Below are positions 52,379 to 61,731 of a stretch of DNA of 64,000 nucleotides, one piece after another. The stretch is from Marivita sp965656765 (GTDB lineage: Bacteria; Pseudomonadota; Alphaproteobacteria; Rhodobacterales; Rhodobacteraceae). The notes under the pieces are model-generated. The model ran no database searches. It was not told the DNA's origin and saw only the letters and a program-made list of their open reading frames with translations. Every line of letters begins with the position of its first letter. Positions within the stretch are counted from its first letter, which is position 1. The stretch is from positions 1-64,000 of the forward strand of contig NZ_CBFHLV010000007.1 in the NCBI RefSeq assembly GCF_965656765.1. Reading direction: 5' to 3'. A program made the translations under genes and the position numbers.

Positions 52379-53245
52379 ATGGATATTCTGATCACAGGGC
52401 TGTTGCTGGGCGGCACCTATGCGCTGATTGCGATGGGGCTGAACCTGCAATACGGCATGGCAAGGATTATGAACCTCGCCAATGGGGAATTCCTTGTGGC
52501 AGGCGGCTTTGCGGCCTTCTGGTTCTACACCGCCGGGCAAGTCAGCCCACTTTTGACGATCTTCATCGTGGCGCCTTTGGCGTTTGGGTTGAATTGGTTG
52601 GTCTATGTGGTGATGTTGCGTCCGCTGGTCAAACGCGCCAAGTCACAAGGCCAGCTTGAAGTCGACGCCATCCTAACAACGTTCGGACTGGCTTTCGTCT
52701 CAGTCGGCATCATGCTGGCGCTGTTTGGCGGTGACTATTTTTCTTATTCCTACCTGGCACGACCTATCACCTTGATCGGCGACACCTATGCATTGAACCG
52801 TGTGACGGCGGCAGTTGCGGCGGTGGTTATCTGTGGTGGTTTGTGGCTTTGGCTGAACCGCACCCGTGCGGGCATGTCGATCCGTGCTATCGCGGTTGAT
52901 CCCAAAAGTGCGCGGCTGGTGGGCATCGACGTGCCCAAGCTGTCGGCGCTGGCCTTCGCGCTTGGTGGCGCAGTGACGGCGGTCGGTGGTGCATTGATTT
53001 CCACCTTCCTGACGCTTGATGCATCAACGGGTGTGCTTTTCACGCTCAAAGCTCTGGTGATCGTGATCATGGGTGGCGTCGGTGACGTGCGCGGCACCAT
53101 CACAGCGGCCCTTCTTCTGGGCATACTTGAGACATTTGTCGCAACGCTGATTGATCCCGGCCTGACCTTGGCGGCGGCATATCTTCTGTTTGTCCTGATC
53201 CTGCTTTTCCGTCCGCAGGGCCTGTTCGGGAGGCGCACGACATGA
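52379..53245 (+). CDS. livH: LivH-type ABC permease
   Basis: A 288-residue permease with about eight helices. The family stretch NLQYGMARIMNLANGEFLVAGGFAAF is near residue 22, and AIAVDPKSARLVGIDVPKLSALAFALGG near 175. It overlaps livM by four bases. With LivM it forms the membrane channel of the importer. Confidence 0.94.
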   Translation: MDILITGLLLGGTYALIAMGLNLQYGMARIMNLANGEFLVAGGFAAFWFYTAGQVSPLLTIFIVAPLAFGLNWLVYVVMLRPLVKRAKSQGQLEVDAILTTFGLAFVSVGIMLALFGGDYFSYSYLARPITLIGDTYALNRVTAAVAAVVICGGLWLWLNRTRAGMSIRAIAVDPKSARLVGIDVPKLSALAFALGGAVTAVGGALISTFLTLDASTGVLFTLKALVIVIMGGVGDVRGTITAALLLGILETFVATLIDPGLTLAAAYLLFVLILLFRPQGLFGRRTT

Positions 53246-54177
53246 CCAAGCGCGACTGGCAATCCATCACGCTGTCGGCGGTTCTGCTGGCGGTCGCCGC
53301 ATGCCTGCCGCTGACCGGCGACGCCTACATGCTGTCCATCGGCATCACCATCGCGATGTATGCAGTTCTGGCCACCAGCTGGGCGCTGTTTTCAGGCCCG
53401 ACACATTACATCTCGCTCGCCACGGCGGCGTTCTTTGGTCTGGGCACCTACACCACCGCCATCGGGATCGAGAACGGACTGAACTACTGGGTCACGCTGC
53501 CCATCGCGGCCATTCTGGGCGCGGTTCTGGCAGCCTTAGTAGGCCTTGCCACACTACGCCTGTCAGGCGTCTACTTCGTCATCTTCACGCTGGGTCTGGC
53601 CGAACTGGTGCGACAGGTGGTGACTTGGGGGCAGAACGTGTCGGGCCAAAAGGGCCTTTACGTGTTGACCGACATCACCGAAGTGCACATCTACTGGCAA
53701 CTCTTGGCCTTGGCCGGGATCGTGTACCTCACCGGTTGGGCCATCGGACGGTCACGCCTCGGTTTTGCGCTGCGCATCATTGGCGACGATGAAGAGGTCG
53801 CGCGCCATTCCGGCATCAACACATCGCGCGCCAAGATCCTGTTGTTCATGGTGTCGGGGGCAACCGCGTCTGTGGTCGGGTCGATGCTGGCACCCCGGTA
53901 TATTTATATCGAACCCGCGTTGGCGTTCACGCCGATGTTGTCCTTCCTCGTGGTGATCATGGCACTCTTGGGCGGCACGGGCCGCCTTTGGGGGCCGCTG
54001 GTCGGCGTGATCCCCTTCACCCTGTTGTGGGAGGCGATCTCGGCCAGTTTCCCGAACCAGACGACGCTTCTTCTGGGTCTTAGCTTCCTGGTCATCGTCT
54101 ACCTTCTGCCTCGCGGCTTTGTCGGGCTGATCGAAAGCGGCAAGCGCAAGATGCGGGAACGGGAGGCGTTTGCATGA
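53242..54177 (+). CDS. livM: LivM-type ABC permease
   Basis: A 311-residue permease with eight or more helices and the ATPase-coupling stretch RIIGDDEEVARHSGINTSRAKILLFMVSG near residue 178. It overlaps both neighbours by four bases (ATGA), so livH, livM and livG are translationally coupled. Confidence 0.94.
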   Translation: MTKRDWQSITLSAVLLAVAACLPLTGDAYMLSIGITIAMYAVLATSWALFSGPTHYISLATAAFFGLGTYTTAIGIENGLNYWVTLPIAAILGAVLAALVGLATLRLSGVYFVIFTLGLAELVRQVVTWGQNVSGQKGLYVLTDITEVHIYWQLLALAGIVYLTGWAIGRSRLGFALRIIGDDEEVARHSGINTSRAKILLFMVSGATASVVGSMLAPRYIYIEPALAFTPMLSFLVVIMALLGGTGRLWGPLVGVIPFTLLWEAISASFPNQTTLLLGLSFLVIVYLLPRGFVGLIESGKRKMREREAFA

Positions 54178-54911
54178 CCACCGGACCCACCGTTCTGTCC
54201 CTTCGCGGGGCCACCAAACGCTTTGGCGGATTGGTCGCTGTGAATGACATGGATTTTGACGTGACCGAGCACGAAGTGCTAGGCTTGATTGGCCCCAACG
54301 GGTCAGGCAAATCCACCACACTGAACTTGATCTCGGGCGCGTTAAAGCCAACCGAAGGCACGATTTCCCTGCGCGGCACGCCCATCTCGCACCTATCCGC
54401 CGCCGATATCGCCAGACGTGGCATTGCACGGACATTCCAGTTGGTCCGGCTGCTGCCATCCATGACGGTTCTGGAGAACGTCCGCGCCGGTGCCGTGTTC
54501 GGCCATCGCCGCCGTTGGGGGGCCGAAGCGGATGCCCATGCGCTGCGGATGCTTGCTCTTGTGGGGCTGGACCGTCGTGCCAATGCCCATGTCGGAGAGC
54601 TGACCTATATCGACACCAAACGCGTCGAGCTGGCCCGCGTTCTGGCATCGGAACCCAAGGTGCTGCTGCTGGACGAATGGTTGGCGGGGCTGAATCCGAC
54701 CGAGCTTGAGGAAGGTATCACCCTCATCAAGCGACTGCGCGACGAGGGTCGCACGATCATTCTGGTCGAGCACGTGATGGATGCCATCCGATCGCTCTGT
54801 GATCGATGCGTGGTCATGTCCACCGGCACCAAGATCGCCGAAGGCACGCCCGAAGAGGTGCTGTCTGATCCCGAAGTGATCCGTGCCTATCTGGGGGATG
54901 ACGATGCTTGA
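54174..54911 (+). CDS. livG: LivG-type ABC ATPase with degenerate signature motif
   Basis: A 245-residue ATPase. Walker A is GPNGSGKST (about 38-46) and the H-loop LVEHVMD is normal. The signature, expected as LxYGQQRR in LivG, reads LTYIDTKR (about 142-149), without the Gly-Gln pair. Walker B is LLLDEWLAGLNP. The partner LivF has a normal signature, so one of the two ATP sites in the LivFG dimer should be weak. Confidence 0.93.
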   Translation: MTTGPTVLSLRGATKRFGGLVAVNDMDFDVTEHEVLGLIGPNGSGKSTTLNLISGALKPTEGTISLRGTPISHLSAADIARRGIARTFQLVRLLPSMTVLENVRAGAVFGHRRRWGAEADAHALRMLALVGLDRRANAHVGELTYIDTKRVELARVLASEPKVLLLDEWLAGLNPTELEEGITLIKRLRDEGRTIILVEHVMDAIRSLCDRCVVMSTGTKIAEGTPEEVLSDPEVIRAYLGDDDA

Positions 54912-56055
54912 GGTCCGCAATCTGGCCGTCAACTACGGCAAACACCGCGCATTGGACGGCGCATCGCTGCGCGTCGGAAAGGGTGAAATCGTCGTCATTC
55001 TGGGCGCGAACGGTGCTGGTAAATCGACACTTCTCAAAGCCGTTTGCGGAATCTGCGAAGGACATGTCACCGGGGATGTTCATCTTAAGAACGCACAATT
55101 GGTTGGCGAGAAGCCCCACAAAATCGTCGAGGCCGGGATCGCGTTGGTCCCAGAAGGACGCGGCGTGTTCGGGGATTTGACGGTCGAGGAAAATCTGACC
55201 CTTGGGGCCTATGCCGAACGCGCACGGGATGAAGAGGCCGGCAATCTGCAACGGGTGCTGTCGCTGTTCCCAAAGCTGGGCGAACGCCGCAAGCAAACCG
55301 TGCGCACAATGTCGGGCGGCGAACAGCAGATGGTCGCCATCGGTCGCGCCATGATGTCGAACCCGTCAATCCTCGCTTTGGACGAGCCATCGCTCGGCCT
55401 ATCGCCACTATTGTGCAAAGACCTTTTCGAAAGTCTGCGCGTGGTGAAACAGGCGGGGCTGGGTATCTTGCTTGTCGAACAAAACGCCAAGCAAAGCCTG
55501 CGCATCGCGGATCGCGGCTATCTCTTGGAGAACGGAGAAATCGTGCACGAGGATGACGCAGAACGGCTGGCCAGTGACCCAGCCGTGCAAAAAGCTTATC
55601 TGGGCGGCAGCGGAACGGCGACTGGGGCCAAGCGCCCTGCCCCGGCAGCCATGCCAAAACCGGCAAGCCCACGACCTGCGGCTGGGCAGAAGCCCAGCGA
55701 CATTGCGGCAGCGGCTATGAAATCGGTTGGCGCTCCGGCGCGACCTACCCCACCCACACATCCTGCTGCACCGGTACCAAAGCCGACACCAGTGACAAAC
55801 GAAGCGGCTTCTGCACCCAAAACAAACGCACCGAACATCGAGGATATGGTCGCCAAAGCCAGCGCCGCGTCGTCCCGTCGAAACGGGGCGACGCCCAAAT
55901 CGCGCGCTCCTACACAACCACCACCAAATGCGCCCACCCGGCCGTCGCAGCCCACCATTCCCGACTTTGCCTCGTCCTCAGACCGGCTCCGCGCCATGAT
56001 CGAAGACATCGAAGCGGCAGCTCGCCGCGCCGAAACCTACAAGCCAAGGAGATAA
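54898..56055 (+). CDS. livF: LivF-type ABC ATPase with a 150-residue Pro/Ala-rich C-terminal extension
   Basis: A 385-residue protein, where LivF is normally about 235. Residues 1-232 are a standard LivF: Walker A GANGAGKST, signature MSGGEQQM, Walker B LALDEPSLGLSP, and the usual Gln in place of the H-loop His (LVEQN). From about residue 235 there is a low-complexity tail rich in Pro, Ala, Lys and Thr (AKRPAPAAMPKPASPRPAAG), ending in a predicted helix SSDRLRAMIEDIEAAARRAE. The tail is in frame, and its last codons supply the AGGAG used by the next gene, so it is not a sequencing artefact. The start overlaps livG; ATGs at 54898 and 54904 are equally possible. Confidence 0.92.
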   Translation: MTMLEVRNLAVNYGKHRALDGASLRVGKGEIVVILGANGAGKSTLLKAVCGICEGHVTGDVHLKNAQLVGEKPHKIVEAGIALVPEGRGVFGDLTVEENLTLGAYAERARDEEAGNLQRVLSLFPKLGERRKQTVRTMSGGEQQMVAIGRAMMSNPSILALDEPSLGLSPLLCKDLFESLRVVKQAGLGILLVEQNAKQSLRIADRGYLLENGEIVHEDDAERLASDPAVQKAYLGGSGTATGAKRPAPAAMPKPASPRPAAGQKPSDIAAAAMKSVGAPARPTPPTHPAAPVPKPTPVTNEAASAPKTNAPNIEDMVAKASAASSRRNGATPKSRAPTQPPPNAPTRPSQPTIPDFASSSDRLRAMIEDIEAAARRAETYKPRR

Positions 56056-56059
56056 AGCC

Positions 56060-57535
56060 ATGCTCGATACGACCTCCTCTGCTCCGACCGTCCGAGGCCT
56101 GTATATCGGAGGAAGCTGGGTGCCCGCCGCCCGCACATTTGATGACCTCAATCCGTCTGACAATTCGCTTTATGCCCGTATCCCCGATGGCAGCGCCACG
56201 GACATGGATCGTGCCATTTCCGCCGCCCAGGCGGCATTCCCCGACTGGGCCGCGCGCAGCTTTCAGGACCGCGCGAAGATGCTGCTGCGCATTGCGGATG
56301 TGTGGGAAAGCCGAAAGGACGATTTCATTAATGCCGTGATGCACGAAGGCGGCGGGTGGTTTGGCAAAGGCGTGTTCGAAGCCGGGTTCGTTGCCGAGAT
56401 TTTCCGCACCTCAGCCTCGCTCTGTTATCAATCCACGGGCGAAGTTCTGCCGTCAGCCGATGGCAAAGTGTCGATGGCCACGCGGTGGCCTTTGGGTGTG
56501 GTCGGTGTGATTTCGCCATGGAACATGCCCGGTATCCTGACCTCTCGCGGTTACGCAGCGGCATTGGCTGCGGGCAATTGCGTCGTGCTTAAGCCGTCAG
56601 AAGACACACCCTATTCCGGCGGGCTTTTCCATGCCGAAGTCCTTGAAGAGGCAGGCGTCCCGGCGGGTGTGTTCAACGTTGTCACCTGCTCGCGCGAAAG
56701 CGTGGGCGAAGTGGGCGACGCACTGATCGAGGACCCGCGCGTCAAAGGCATTTCCTTCACCGGATCGACCGCAGTTGGCCGCCACATCGCGGCCAAATGT
56801 GGTGCTCACCTTAAGAAATGCTGCGTAGAACTGGGCGGCAAGGATTCCATGATCGTTCTAGAAGATGCCGATCTGGACAAGGCCGCCGAAGCCGCGAATT
56901 TCGGCAGCTTCATGCATCAGGGTCAGGTCTGCATGTCGACCGAGAAACTGCTAATCCACAACAGCGTTTACGAGCCGTTCATGCAGAAATTTCTTGCCCG
57001 CGCGGGCAAACTCAAGACCGGGCATGTGAACGACAAAACCAATGTCATCGGACCGCTGGTCAACACCCGTCAGGCACACCGTGTCAAAGCGCTGATCGAC
57101 GATGCCGTCGCCAAAGGCGCGCATCTGGCACTGGGGGGCAACGCGTGGGAGAACTTTGTCGAACCTACGGTGCTGACCCATGTCGATCGATCCATGGACA
57201 TCTGGCACGACGAAACCTTTGGCCCCGTGGTTATCGTCGCCCCGTTCAGTACCGAAGACGAAGCGATCGAGATGAACAACGACACCGAATATGGTCTGAC
57301 CGCCGCGGTCTGGACTGCCAATGAAGGCCGCGCCCTGCAAATGGCCGGGCGGCTTGAGACCGGGATGGTCCATGTCAACGACCAGAACATCAACGACGAG
57401 CCCCAAGTGCCATTCGGCGGCGTCAAAGCCTCGGGCGTGGGCCGCTATGGCGGGCGTTGGTCGCTGGATGCCTTTACAGAACTCAGGTGGATCACGCTCG
57501 AACGCGGTGGCCGCCATTACCCGCCGGTCTTTTGA
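56060..57535 (+). CDS. Aldehyde dehydrogenase, benzaldehyde/vanillin-type
   Basis: A 491-residue NAD(P)-dependent aldehyde dehydrogenase. Catalytic Cys in MHQGQVCMSTEKL, Glu in VELGGKDS, cofactor motif FTGSTAVGRH. It differs clearly from the enzyme at 49662, so this operon encodes two distinct dehydrogenases. AGGAG overlaps the end of livF. It resembles dehydrogenases that oxidise aromatic aldehydes to acids; the substrate is not proven. Confidence 0.92.
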   Translation: MLDTTSSAPTVRGLYIGGSWVPAARTFDDLNPSDNSLYARIPDGSATDMDRAISAAQAAFPDWAARSFQDRAKMLLRIADVWESRKDDFINAVMHEGGGWFGKGVFEAGFVAEIFRTSASLCYQSTGEVLPSADGKVSMATRWPLGVVGVISPWNMPGILTSRGYAAALAAGNCVVLKPSEDTPYSGGLFHAEVLEEAGVPAGVFNVVTCSRESVGEVGDALIEDPRVKGISFTGSTAVGRHIAAKCGAHLKKCCVELGGKDSMIVLEDADLDKAAEAANFGSFMHQGQVCMSTEKLLIHNSVYEPFMQKFLARAGKLKTGHVNDKTNVIGPLVNTRQAHRVKALIDDAVAKGAHLALGGNAWENFVEPTVLTHVDRSMDIWHDETFGPVVIVAPFSTEDEAIEMNNDTEYGLTAAVWTANEGRALQMAGRLETGMVHVNDQNINDEPQVPFGGVKASGVGRYGGRWSLDAFTELRWITLERGGRHYPPVF

Positions 57536-57558
57536 TCAGCATTTAGGGAGGATTACAC

Positions 57559-59109
57559 ATGACAGCCCTTGGATGGATCATCCTGCTTCTGGTCATCGCA
57601 GCAATCGTGGTTGTGCTGGCAGCATGGTTTTATGAACGCGCAACCAACGAGGTCAGCCTTGTGCGTACCGGCATCGGTGGACGCAAAGTTGTAATCGACG
57701 GTGGCACACTGGCCGTTCCGTTTTTTCACGAGATCAGCCGCGTTAACATGCAAACGATCCGCATGGAGGTCACCCGTGCGGCAGACAGCGCGTTGATCAC
57801 AAAAGACCGGATGCGGATCGACGTGGGCGCGGAATTCTACGCCTCCGTCATGCCGGAAGACGCCGCCATCGTGCGCGCCGCGCAAACGCTGGGCAAACGC
57901 ACCTTTCAACCGGATCAACTCAAATCGCTGATCGACGGGATGATGGTCGATGCCCTACGGTCGGTGGCAGCCCAAATGACAATGGACGAACTGCACGAAA
58001 ATCGGTCAGAATTTGTCCGCGAAGTGCATGAAGCGTTGGCAGACACTTTGGTGAAATATGGGCTACAACTGGACAGCGTGTCCCTGACCGCCCTTGACCA
58101 GACACCGTTTTCATCGCTGGACGAGAACAACGCCTTTAACGCGGTGGGCATGCGCAAGCTGGCTGAGGTGATCGCCAAGTCCAAAAAGGAACGCGCGGAG
58201 ATCGAAGGCGAAACCGCTGTGGCTGTGCGCCGCGCCGAGGTAGAGGCAAGCCAGCGCCGGTTGGAGATAGAGCTCGAAGAGCGACGCTCTGAAATTGCGC
58301 AGACGCAGGAAATCGAAACCCTCCTGGCCGCACAATTGACCGAAGTGGCCCGTCGCAAGGCCGAAGCGGAACGCGAGGCGGCACAGGCCCGCATCCGGAT
58401 GGAACAGGAAATTCAGTCCACCTCGATCCAGCGCGAATTGCAGGTCCGCGAGGCCGAGATCGCGCAACTGCGGGCGCTGGAAATCGCGGAACAGGAAAAG
58501 GTCATCCAGACTGCGGCAAAAAGCGAAGAGGAATCGAAGGCCAAGGCTGAGGCGACAATGGCCCGCGCACAACTGGTCAAAGCCGAGGAAGAGATCCAGA
58601 CCTTGCGCGAAATGGCCGAAGCGGAACGGCGCAAGGCGTTGGCCCTTATGGCCGCGCGCCAGGACGCAGAATCCAATGCGGAACGCGCTCGCATCACCTC
58701 GGTTGCGGACCAAGAGGTTGCCAAGGCCAAGGGCGTCATCAAGCGCGAAGAAGCCGCATCCATGAAGGTCTACAAGACCGCCGAGGCCGAGGTCGAAGCC
58801 GAACGCATCAAGGCCGAGAACGGGCGCACAAAAGAGCTAATGTCGATGGAGTTGGAAAAAGCACGGTTGGATGCCATGCCCAAGATCCTTGCCGAGATGG
58901 TCAAACCGGCCGAGAAAATACGCGGGATCAACATCAACCATGTCACCGGCTTGAGCAAATCCGAAGGCGGTGCCAGCACATCCCCGGTAAGCCAGACTAT
59001 CGACTCGATCCTCGATATGGCCGTGGCGCTTCCCGCTATGAAAAAGATTGGCGATCAGATTGGGGTTAACATGGACGGCGTTCTGCCGGAGACCGACAAG
59101 AAAGCCTGA
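57559..59109 (+). CDS. Flotillin-family membrane scaffold protein
   Basis: A 516-residue flotillin-like protein. One N-terminal helix (about 4-24) anchors it, followed by an SPFH/prohibitin domain (about 30-195) and a long charged coiled coil rich in Glu, Ala and Arg (about 200-430) that drives oligomer formation. The C-terminal 80 residues are less charged. GGGAGGA precedes the ATG, 23 bases after the dehydrogenase stop on the same strand, and a terminator follows, so it is the last gene of the liv operon. Flotillins organise membrane microdomains; here it may support transport or tolerance of a membrane-active substrate. The usual NfeD partner is absent. Confidence 0.93.
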   Translation: MTALGWIILLLVIAAIVVVLAAWFYERATNEVSLVRTGIGGRKVVIDGGTLAVPFFHEISRVNMQTIRMEVTRAADSALITKDRMRIDVGAEFYASVMPEDAAIVRAAQTLGKRTFQPDQLKSLIDGMMVDALRSVAAQMTMDELHENRSEFVREVHEALADTLVKYGLQLDSVSLTALDQTPFSSLDENNAFNAVGMRKLAEVIAKSKKERAEIEGETAVAVRRAEVEASQRRLEIELEERRSEIAQTQEIETLLAAQLTEVARRKAEAEREAAQARIRMEQEIQSTSIQRELQVREAEIAQLRALEIAEQEKVIQTAAKSEEESKAKAEATMARAQLVKAEEEIQTLREMAEAERRKALALMAARQDAESNAERARITSVADQEVAKAKGVIKREEAASMKVYKTAEAEVEAERIKAENGRTKELMSMELEKARLDAMPKILAEMVKPAEKIRGININHVTGLSKSEGGASTSPVSQTIDSILDMAVALPAMKKIGDQIGVNMDGVLPETDKKA

Positions 59110-59129
59110 TCCGCCACGACGGTACATGC

Positions 59130-59160
59130 AACGCCATCCCCAAACCACGGGGGTGGCGTT
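59130..59160 (+). terminator. Rho-independent terminator after the flotillin gene
   Basis: A 12-base stem (AACGCCATCCCC with GGGGGTGGCGTT, one wobble pair) followed by TGTCTTTG. It also faces the end of the convergent TauE gene. Confidence 0.85.
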
Positions 59161-59176
59161 TGTCTTTGCGGGAATG

Positions 59177-59929
59177 TCACAGCCCAGCTTGTGTCGCGTC
59201 CCAAATCAGCTTGACCGCAATCACCGCCAAGAGCGACAGGATCAAACGGTCGAATGCCTGTTTCGACAGGAAACGCGCGGCCCATGATCCGATGGGAATG
59301 CCCAAGAACATCGGGATCAGCGCAAACACCGCCAGTACCAATATGTCCCATGTCAGGATACCCAATGCGGCAAGGGCGGGCACCTGTGTGACCGACATGG
59401 CCAGAAAGAAGATCGCAATCGTCGCGATGAACTCTTTACGCGGCAGGTTCAACGCATTCAGAAAGGTGATCGACACGGGCGCAGACAACCCACCGGCGCC
59501 TTGCATGACGCCACCAACCAAGCCCACATAGGGCGCCATTTTCCGCGCCCGCGCGCGCGCTAAAACCCAATTAGGTCGCGCCAGCCTGAGGCCGATATAG
59601 GCGAACACAACCCCTGCCAAAGATGCCATCAAAAGTGGCACTGGCAGCGATGCCAGCAAAACCGATCCCAAAGCCGCGCCCAAAGCGCCCATCACGGCAA
59701 AGGTCCAGGTAAAACGCTGTTCTGTCACTTCGGCGCGGAAGGCCCAGCTTTGCCAAATGTTGGAAAACAGGTTCAAAACCGAAAAAACCGCAACCGCCAT
59801 AGGCACATCGAACACAAGCGCAAGCACCGGCACACCGACCACAGGCGCCCCTGCTCCGGTTGCCCCTTTCAGGAACCCACCCAACAAGATGCCGACAAAG
59901 GCAATGGCCAATGATGCGGGATCCATCAA
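59177..59929 (-). CDS. TauE/SafE-family (DUF81) membrane permease
   Basis: A 250-residue protein with seven or eight helices and the repeated DUF81 pattern (GILLGGFLKGATGAGAPVVGVPVL near the start; VGGVMQGAGGLSAPV in the second half). Members export sulfite, sulfoacetate or other organic anions; many have no known cargo. The ATG overlaps the stop of the thiamine-diphosphate enzyme gene (ATGA), so the two are co-translated and probably share a pathway. Confidence 0.88.
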   Translation of the reverse strand: MMDPASLAIAFVGILLGGFLKGATGAGAPVVGVPVLALVFDVPMAVAVFSVLNLFSNIWQSWAFRAEVTEQRFTWTFAVMGALGAALGSVLLASLPVPLLMASLAGVVFAYIGLRLARPNWVLARARARKMAPYVGLVGGVMQGAGGLSAPVSITFLNALNLPRKEFIATIAIFFLAMSVTQVPALAALGILTWDILVLAVFALIPMFLGIPIGSWAARFLSKQAFDRLILSLLAVIAVKLIWDATQAGL

Positions 59930-61620
59930 TGTTCGTCCGAAGCTGCAACCGACAGATCAAGCAAGACCTGACGCCGCTCGGTGCGAATGAACTCAACCGC
60001 TCGACGCAACGCGTCAGGCAGGTCTGCCCCTCGTTCGATCCGTTCTGCATGGGCACGGCTGGCTTTCGCGATCTGCGTGAAGTCGGGCAGCGGTTCGAGA
60101 GATGTCAGCGGGATACGGTTCTGCCGAACCGCTGCGCCGTCCGGGTAGCCTTTGACCACCGACCGACGAACCGCATTCCACATCGCGTTGTTTTTGACGA
60201 TGGTCAGGATCGGCAAGCCCAGCGCTTCGGCGATCTGGTGGCAGGCCACGGGGTTCGCGAACATATACGATCCATCCCCGACACAGGCGATCACCAGCTT
60301 ATCGCGGTCGGCCAATTGTGCGCCAAGCGCGGCAGGCATCGCCCAGCCCAATCCACCGGCATGCACGTTGGAAAACACCCGGTTCGGGCCTTTGAGGGTC
60401 ATATGCGGCAAGAGCAGACCAAGTTCGGAAAACGCCACCGCGTTATCATCCATGATGTCCGAAATGCAGGCGCTCATCCATTCCGCCGTCATCGGGCCGT
60501 CGCCCCCTGCATCAGGTTTGGGCGCGGCAGCTCGGGCCGTAGCGACCTTGGCTTGAACGTTCTCGCGCCGGGACTCGGCACTAGGATCCGGCGCAATCGC
60601 CAAAAGTGCCTCAAGCGCCATCACTGGGTCAGCCGTAATCGCCAGATCAGTGCGATACCCGCGCACAGGCATGCGGCGGAACAGCGGGTCCGGCCCGATA
60701 TGCACAACGCGCGTATCGCCGACAGGTGCGTTGGCAGCCTCGATCCACGGCACGCCACTGTCCAGCACAATCACCAGATCGGCCTCTGACGTTGCAACCT
60801 TGGGGTTGTATCCCAAGTGCGCCGGGTCGTCCGAGCGCAGAACATTCCGGATGCTAAACGGCTCGGCCACCGCCAAGCCGAACGCCTTGGCGCAACGGGA
60901 CAACAACGCCGATAACCTGCCCTGCGGATCTCCTCGCTGGCAAAGCACAACAGGCATTTTGGCCTCCGAGATCCATTTGGCCAGAATTGAGATTGCCGCG
61001 TCGTCTGGTGCGGAAGGCCGTGCGCTGGCAGGCAAGACTCCGGGTGCGAAACCTTCTTGCAGGGCCTCGGTCAACGGCTCTTTTGGCAGGCTCATATAGA
61101 CCGGGCCTTCGGGCGCGCTGGTCATGAGCGATGCAGCCCGTTTGGTCACGCTGTCGGCCTGTTCGGGATAGCGCAGTTCGTAATCGAATTTGACAACATC
61201 GCGCACAAGGCTGGTCTGATCGTACATTTCCTGCCCGTATTGGATCGGCGTCATCCGCCCACCCTTGCGGCCTGTTTCCGTCAAAGGTGTACGCCCTGAC
61301 ATCACAAATACGGGTACATTGTCGGATGCCGCGTTGATCACACCCATGACGGCATTTGCCAAACCGACATTTACATGCACCATGACCGCCTGCGGACGCC
61401 CGGTGACCAACCAATGCCCATGCGCCATAGCCATTCCGGCGGTTTCGTGCGGAACCGTGATCGGAATTGGCACATTACGTTCGGAAAGTCGCGCAAGCCC
61501 TTCGATAATCGGCGGAAAATCAGTTCCTGCATTGGCAAACAAATAGTCGATCCCGCAGTCTTTCAGGGCCGTCAAAAGGGCCTCGCCTCCGGTCTTTGGC
61601 CGGGCCGTATCTTCGAACAT
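59926..61620 (-). CDS. Thiamine-diphosphate-dependent enzyme (acetolactate synthase/benzoylformate decarboxylase superfamily)
   Basis: A 564-residue three-domain enzyme. Glu59 in VPHETAGMAMAHG is the residue that activates the cofactor; the Mg-diphosphate motif GDGSYMFANPVACHQIAEALGLPILTIVKNN is near residue 450. Domain order (PYR, central, PP) and length fit decarboxylases and carboligases of 2-oxo acids. It is not biosynthetic IlvB, since no ilvH is adjacent, nor a clear Xsc, whose N-terminus differs. GGGAGGATGT precedes the ATG. Benzoylformate- or oxalyl-CoA-type decarboxylation would suit the neighbouring aldehyde dehydrogenases; the substrate is not known. Confidence 0.85.
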   Translation of the reverse strand: MFEDTARPKTGGEALLTALKDCGIDYLFANAGTDFPPIIEGLARLSERNVPIPITVPHETAGMAMAHGHWLVTGRPQAVMVHVNVGLANAVMGVINAASDNVPVFVMSGRTPLTETGRKGGRMTPIQYGQEMYDQTSLVRDVVKFDYELRYPEQADSVTKRAASLMTSAPEGPVYMSLPKEPLTEALQEGFAPGVLPASARPSAPDDAAISILAKWISEAKMPVVLCQRGDPQGRLSALLSRCAKAFGLAVAEPFSIRNVLRSDDPAHLGYNPKVATSEADLVIVLDSGVPWIEAANAPVGDTRVVHIGPDPLFRRMPVRGYRTDLAITADPVMALEALLAIAPDPSAESRRENVQAKVATARAAAPKPDAGGDGPMTAEWMSACISDIMDDNAVAFSELGLLLPHMTLKGPNRVFSNVHAGGLGWAMPAALGAQLADRDKLVIACVGDGSYMFANPVACHQIAEALGLPILTIVKNNAMWNAVRRSVVKGYPDGAAVRQNRIPLTSLEPLPDFTQIAKASRAHAERIERGADLPDALRRAVEFIRTERRQVLLDLSVAASDEH

Positions 61621-61731
61621 ACATCCTCCCTGAATCTCTGGCTTGATATTCCGCCGCCACCACGTAAAGTCAACTTATTCTCAATAATTGGGATTCCAAC
61701 CCAAACGAGAACCACATTTGGGAGGACAACC

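Noticed and set aside
59926..61620. Possible sulfoacetaldehyde acetyltransferase Xsc because of the TauE/SafE neighbour
   Set aside because: The N-terminal sequence and active-site surroundings do not fit Xsc, and no pta gene follows.
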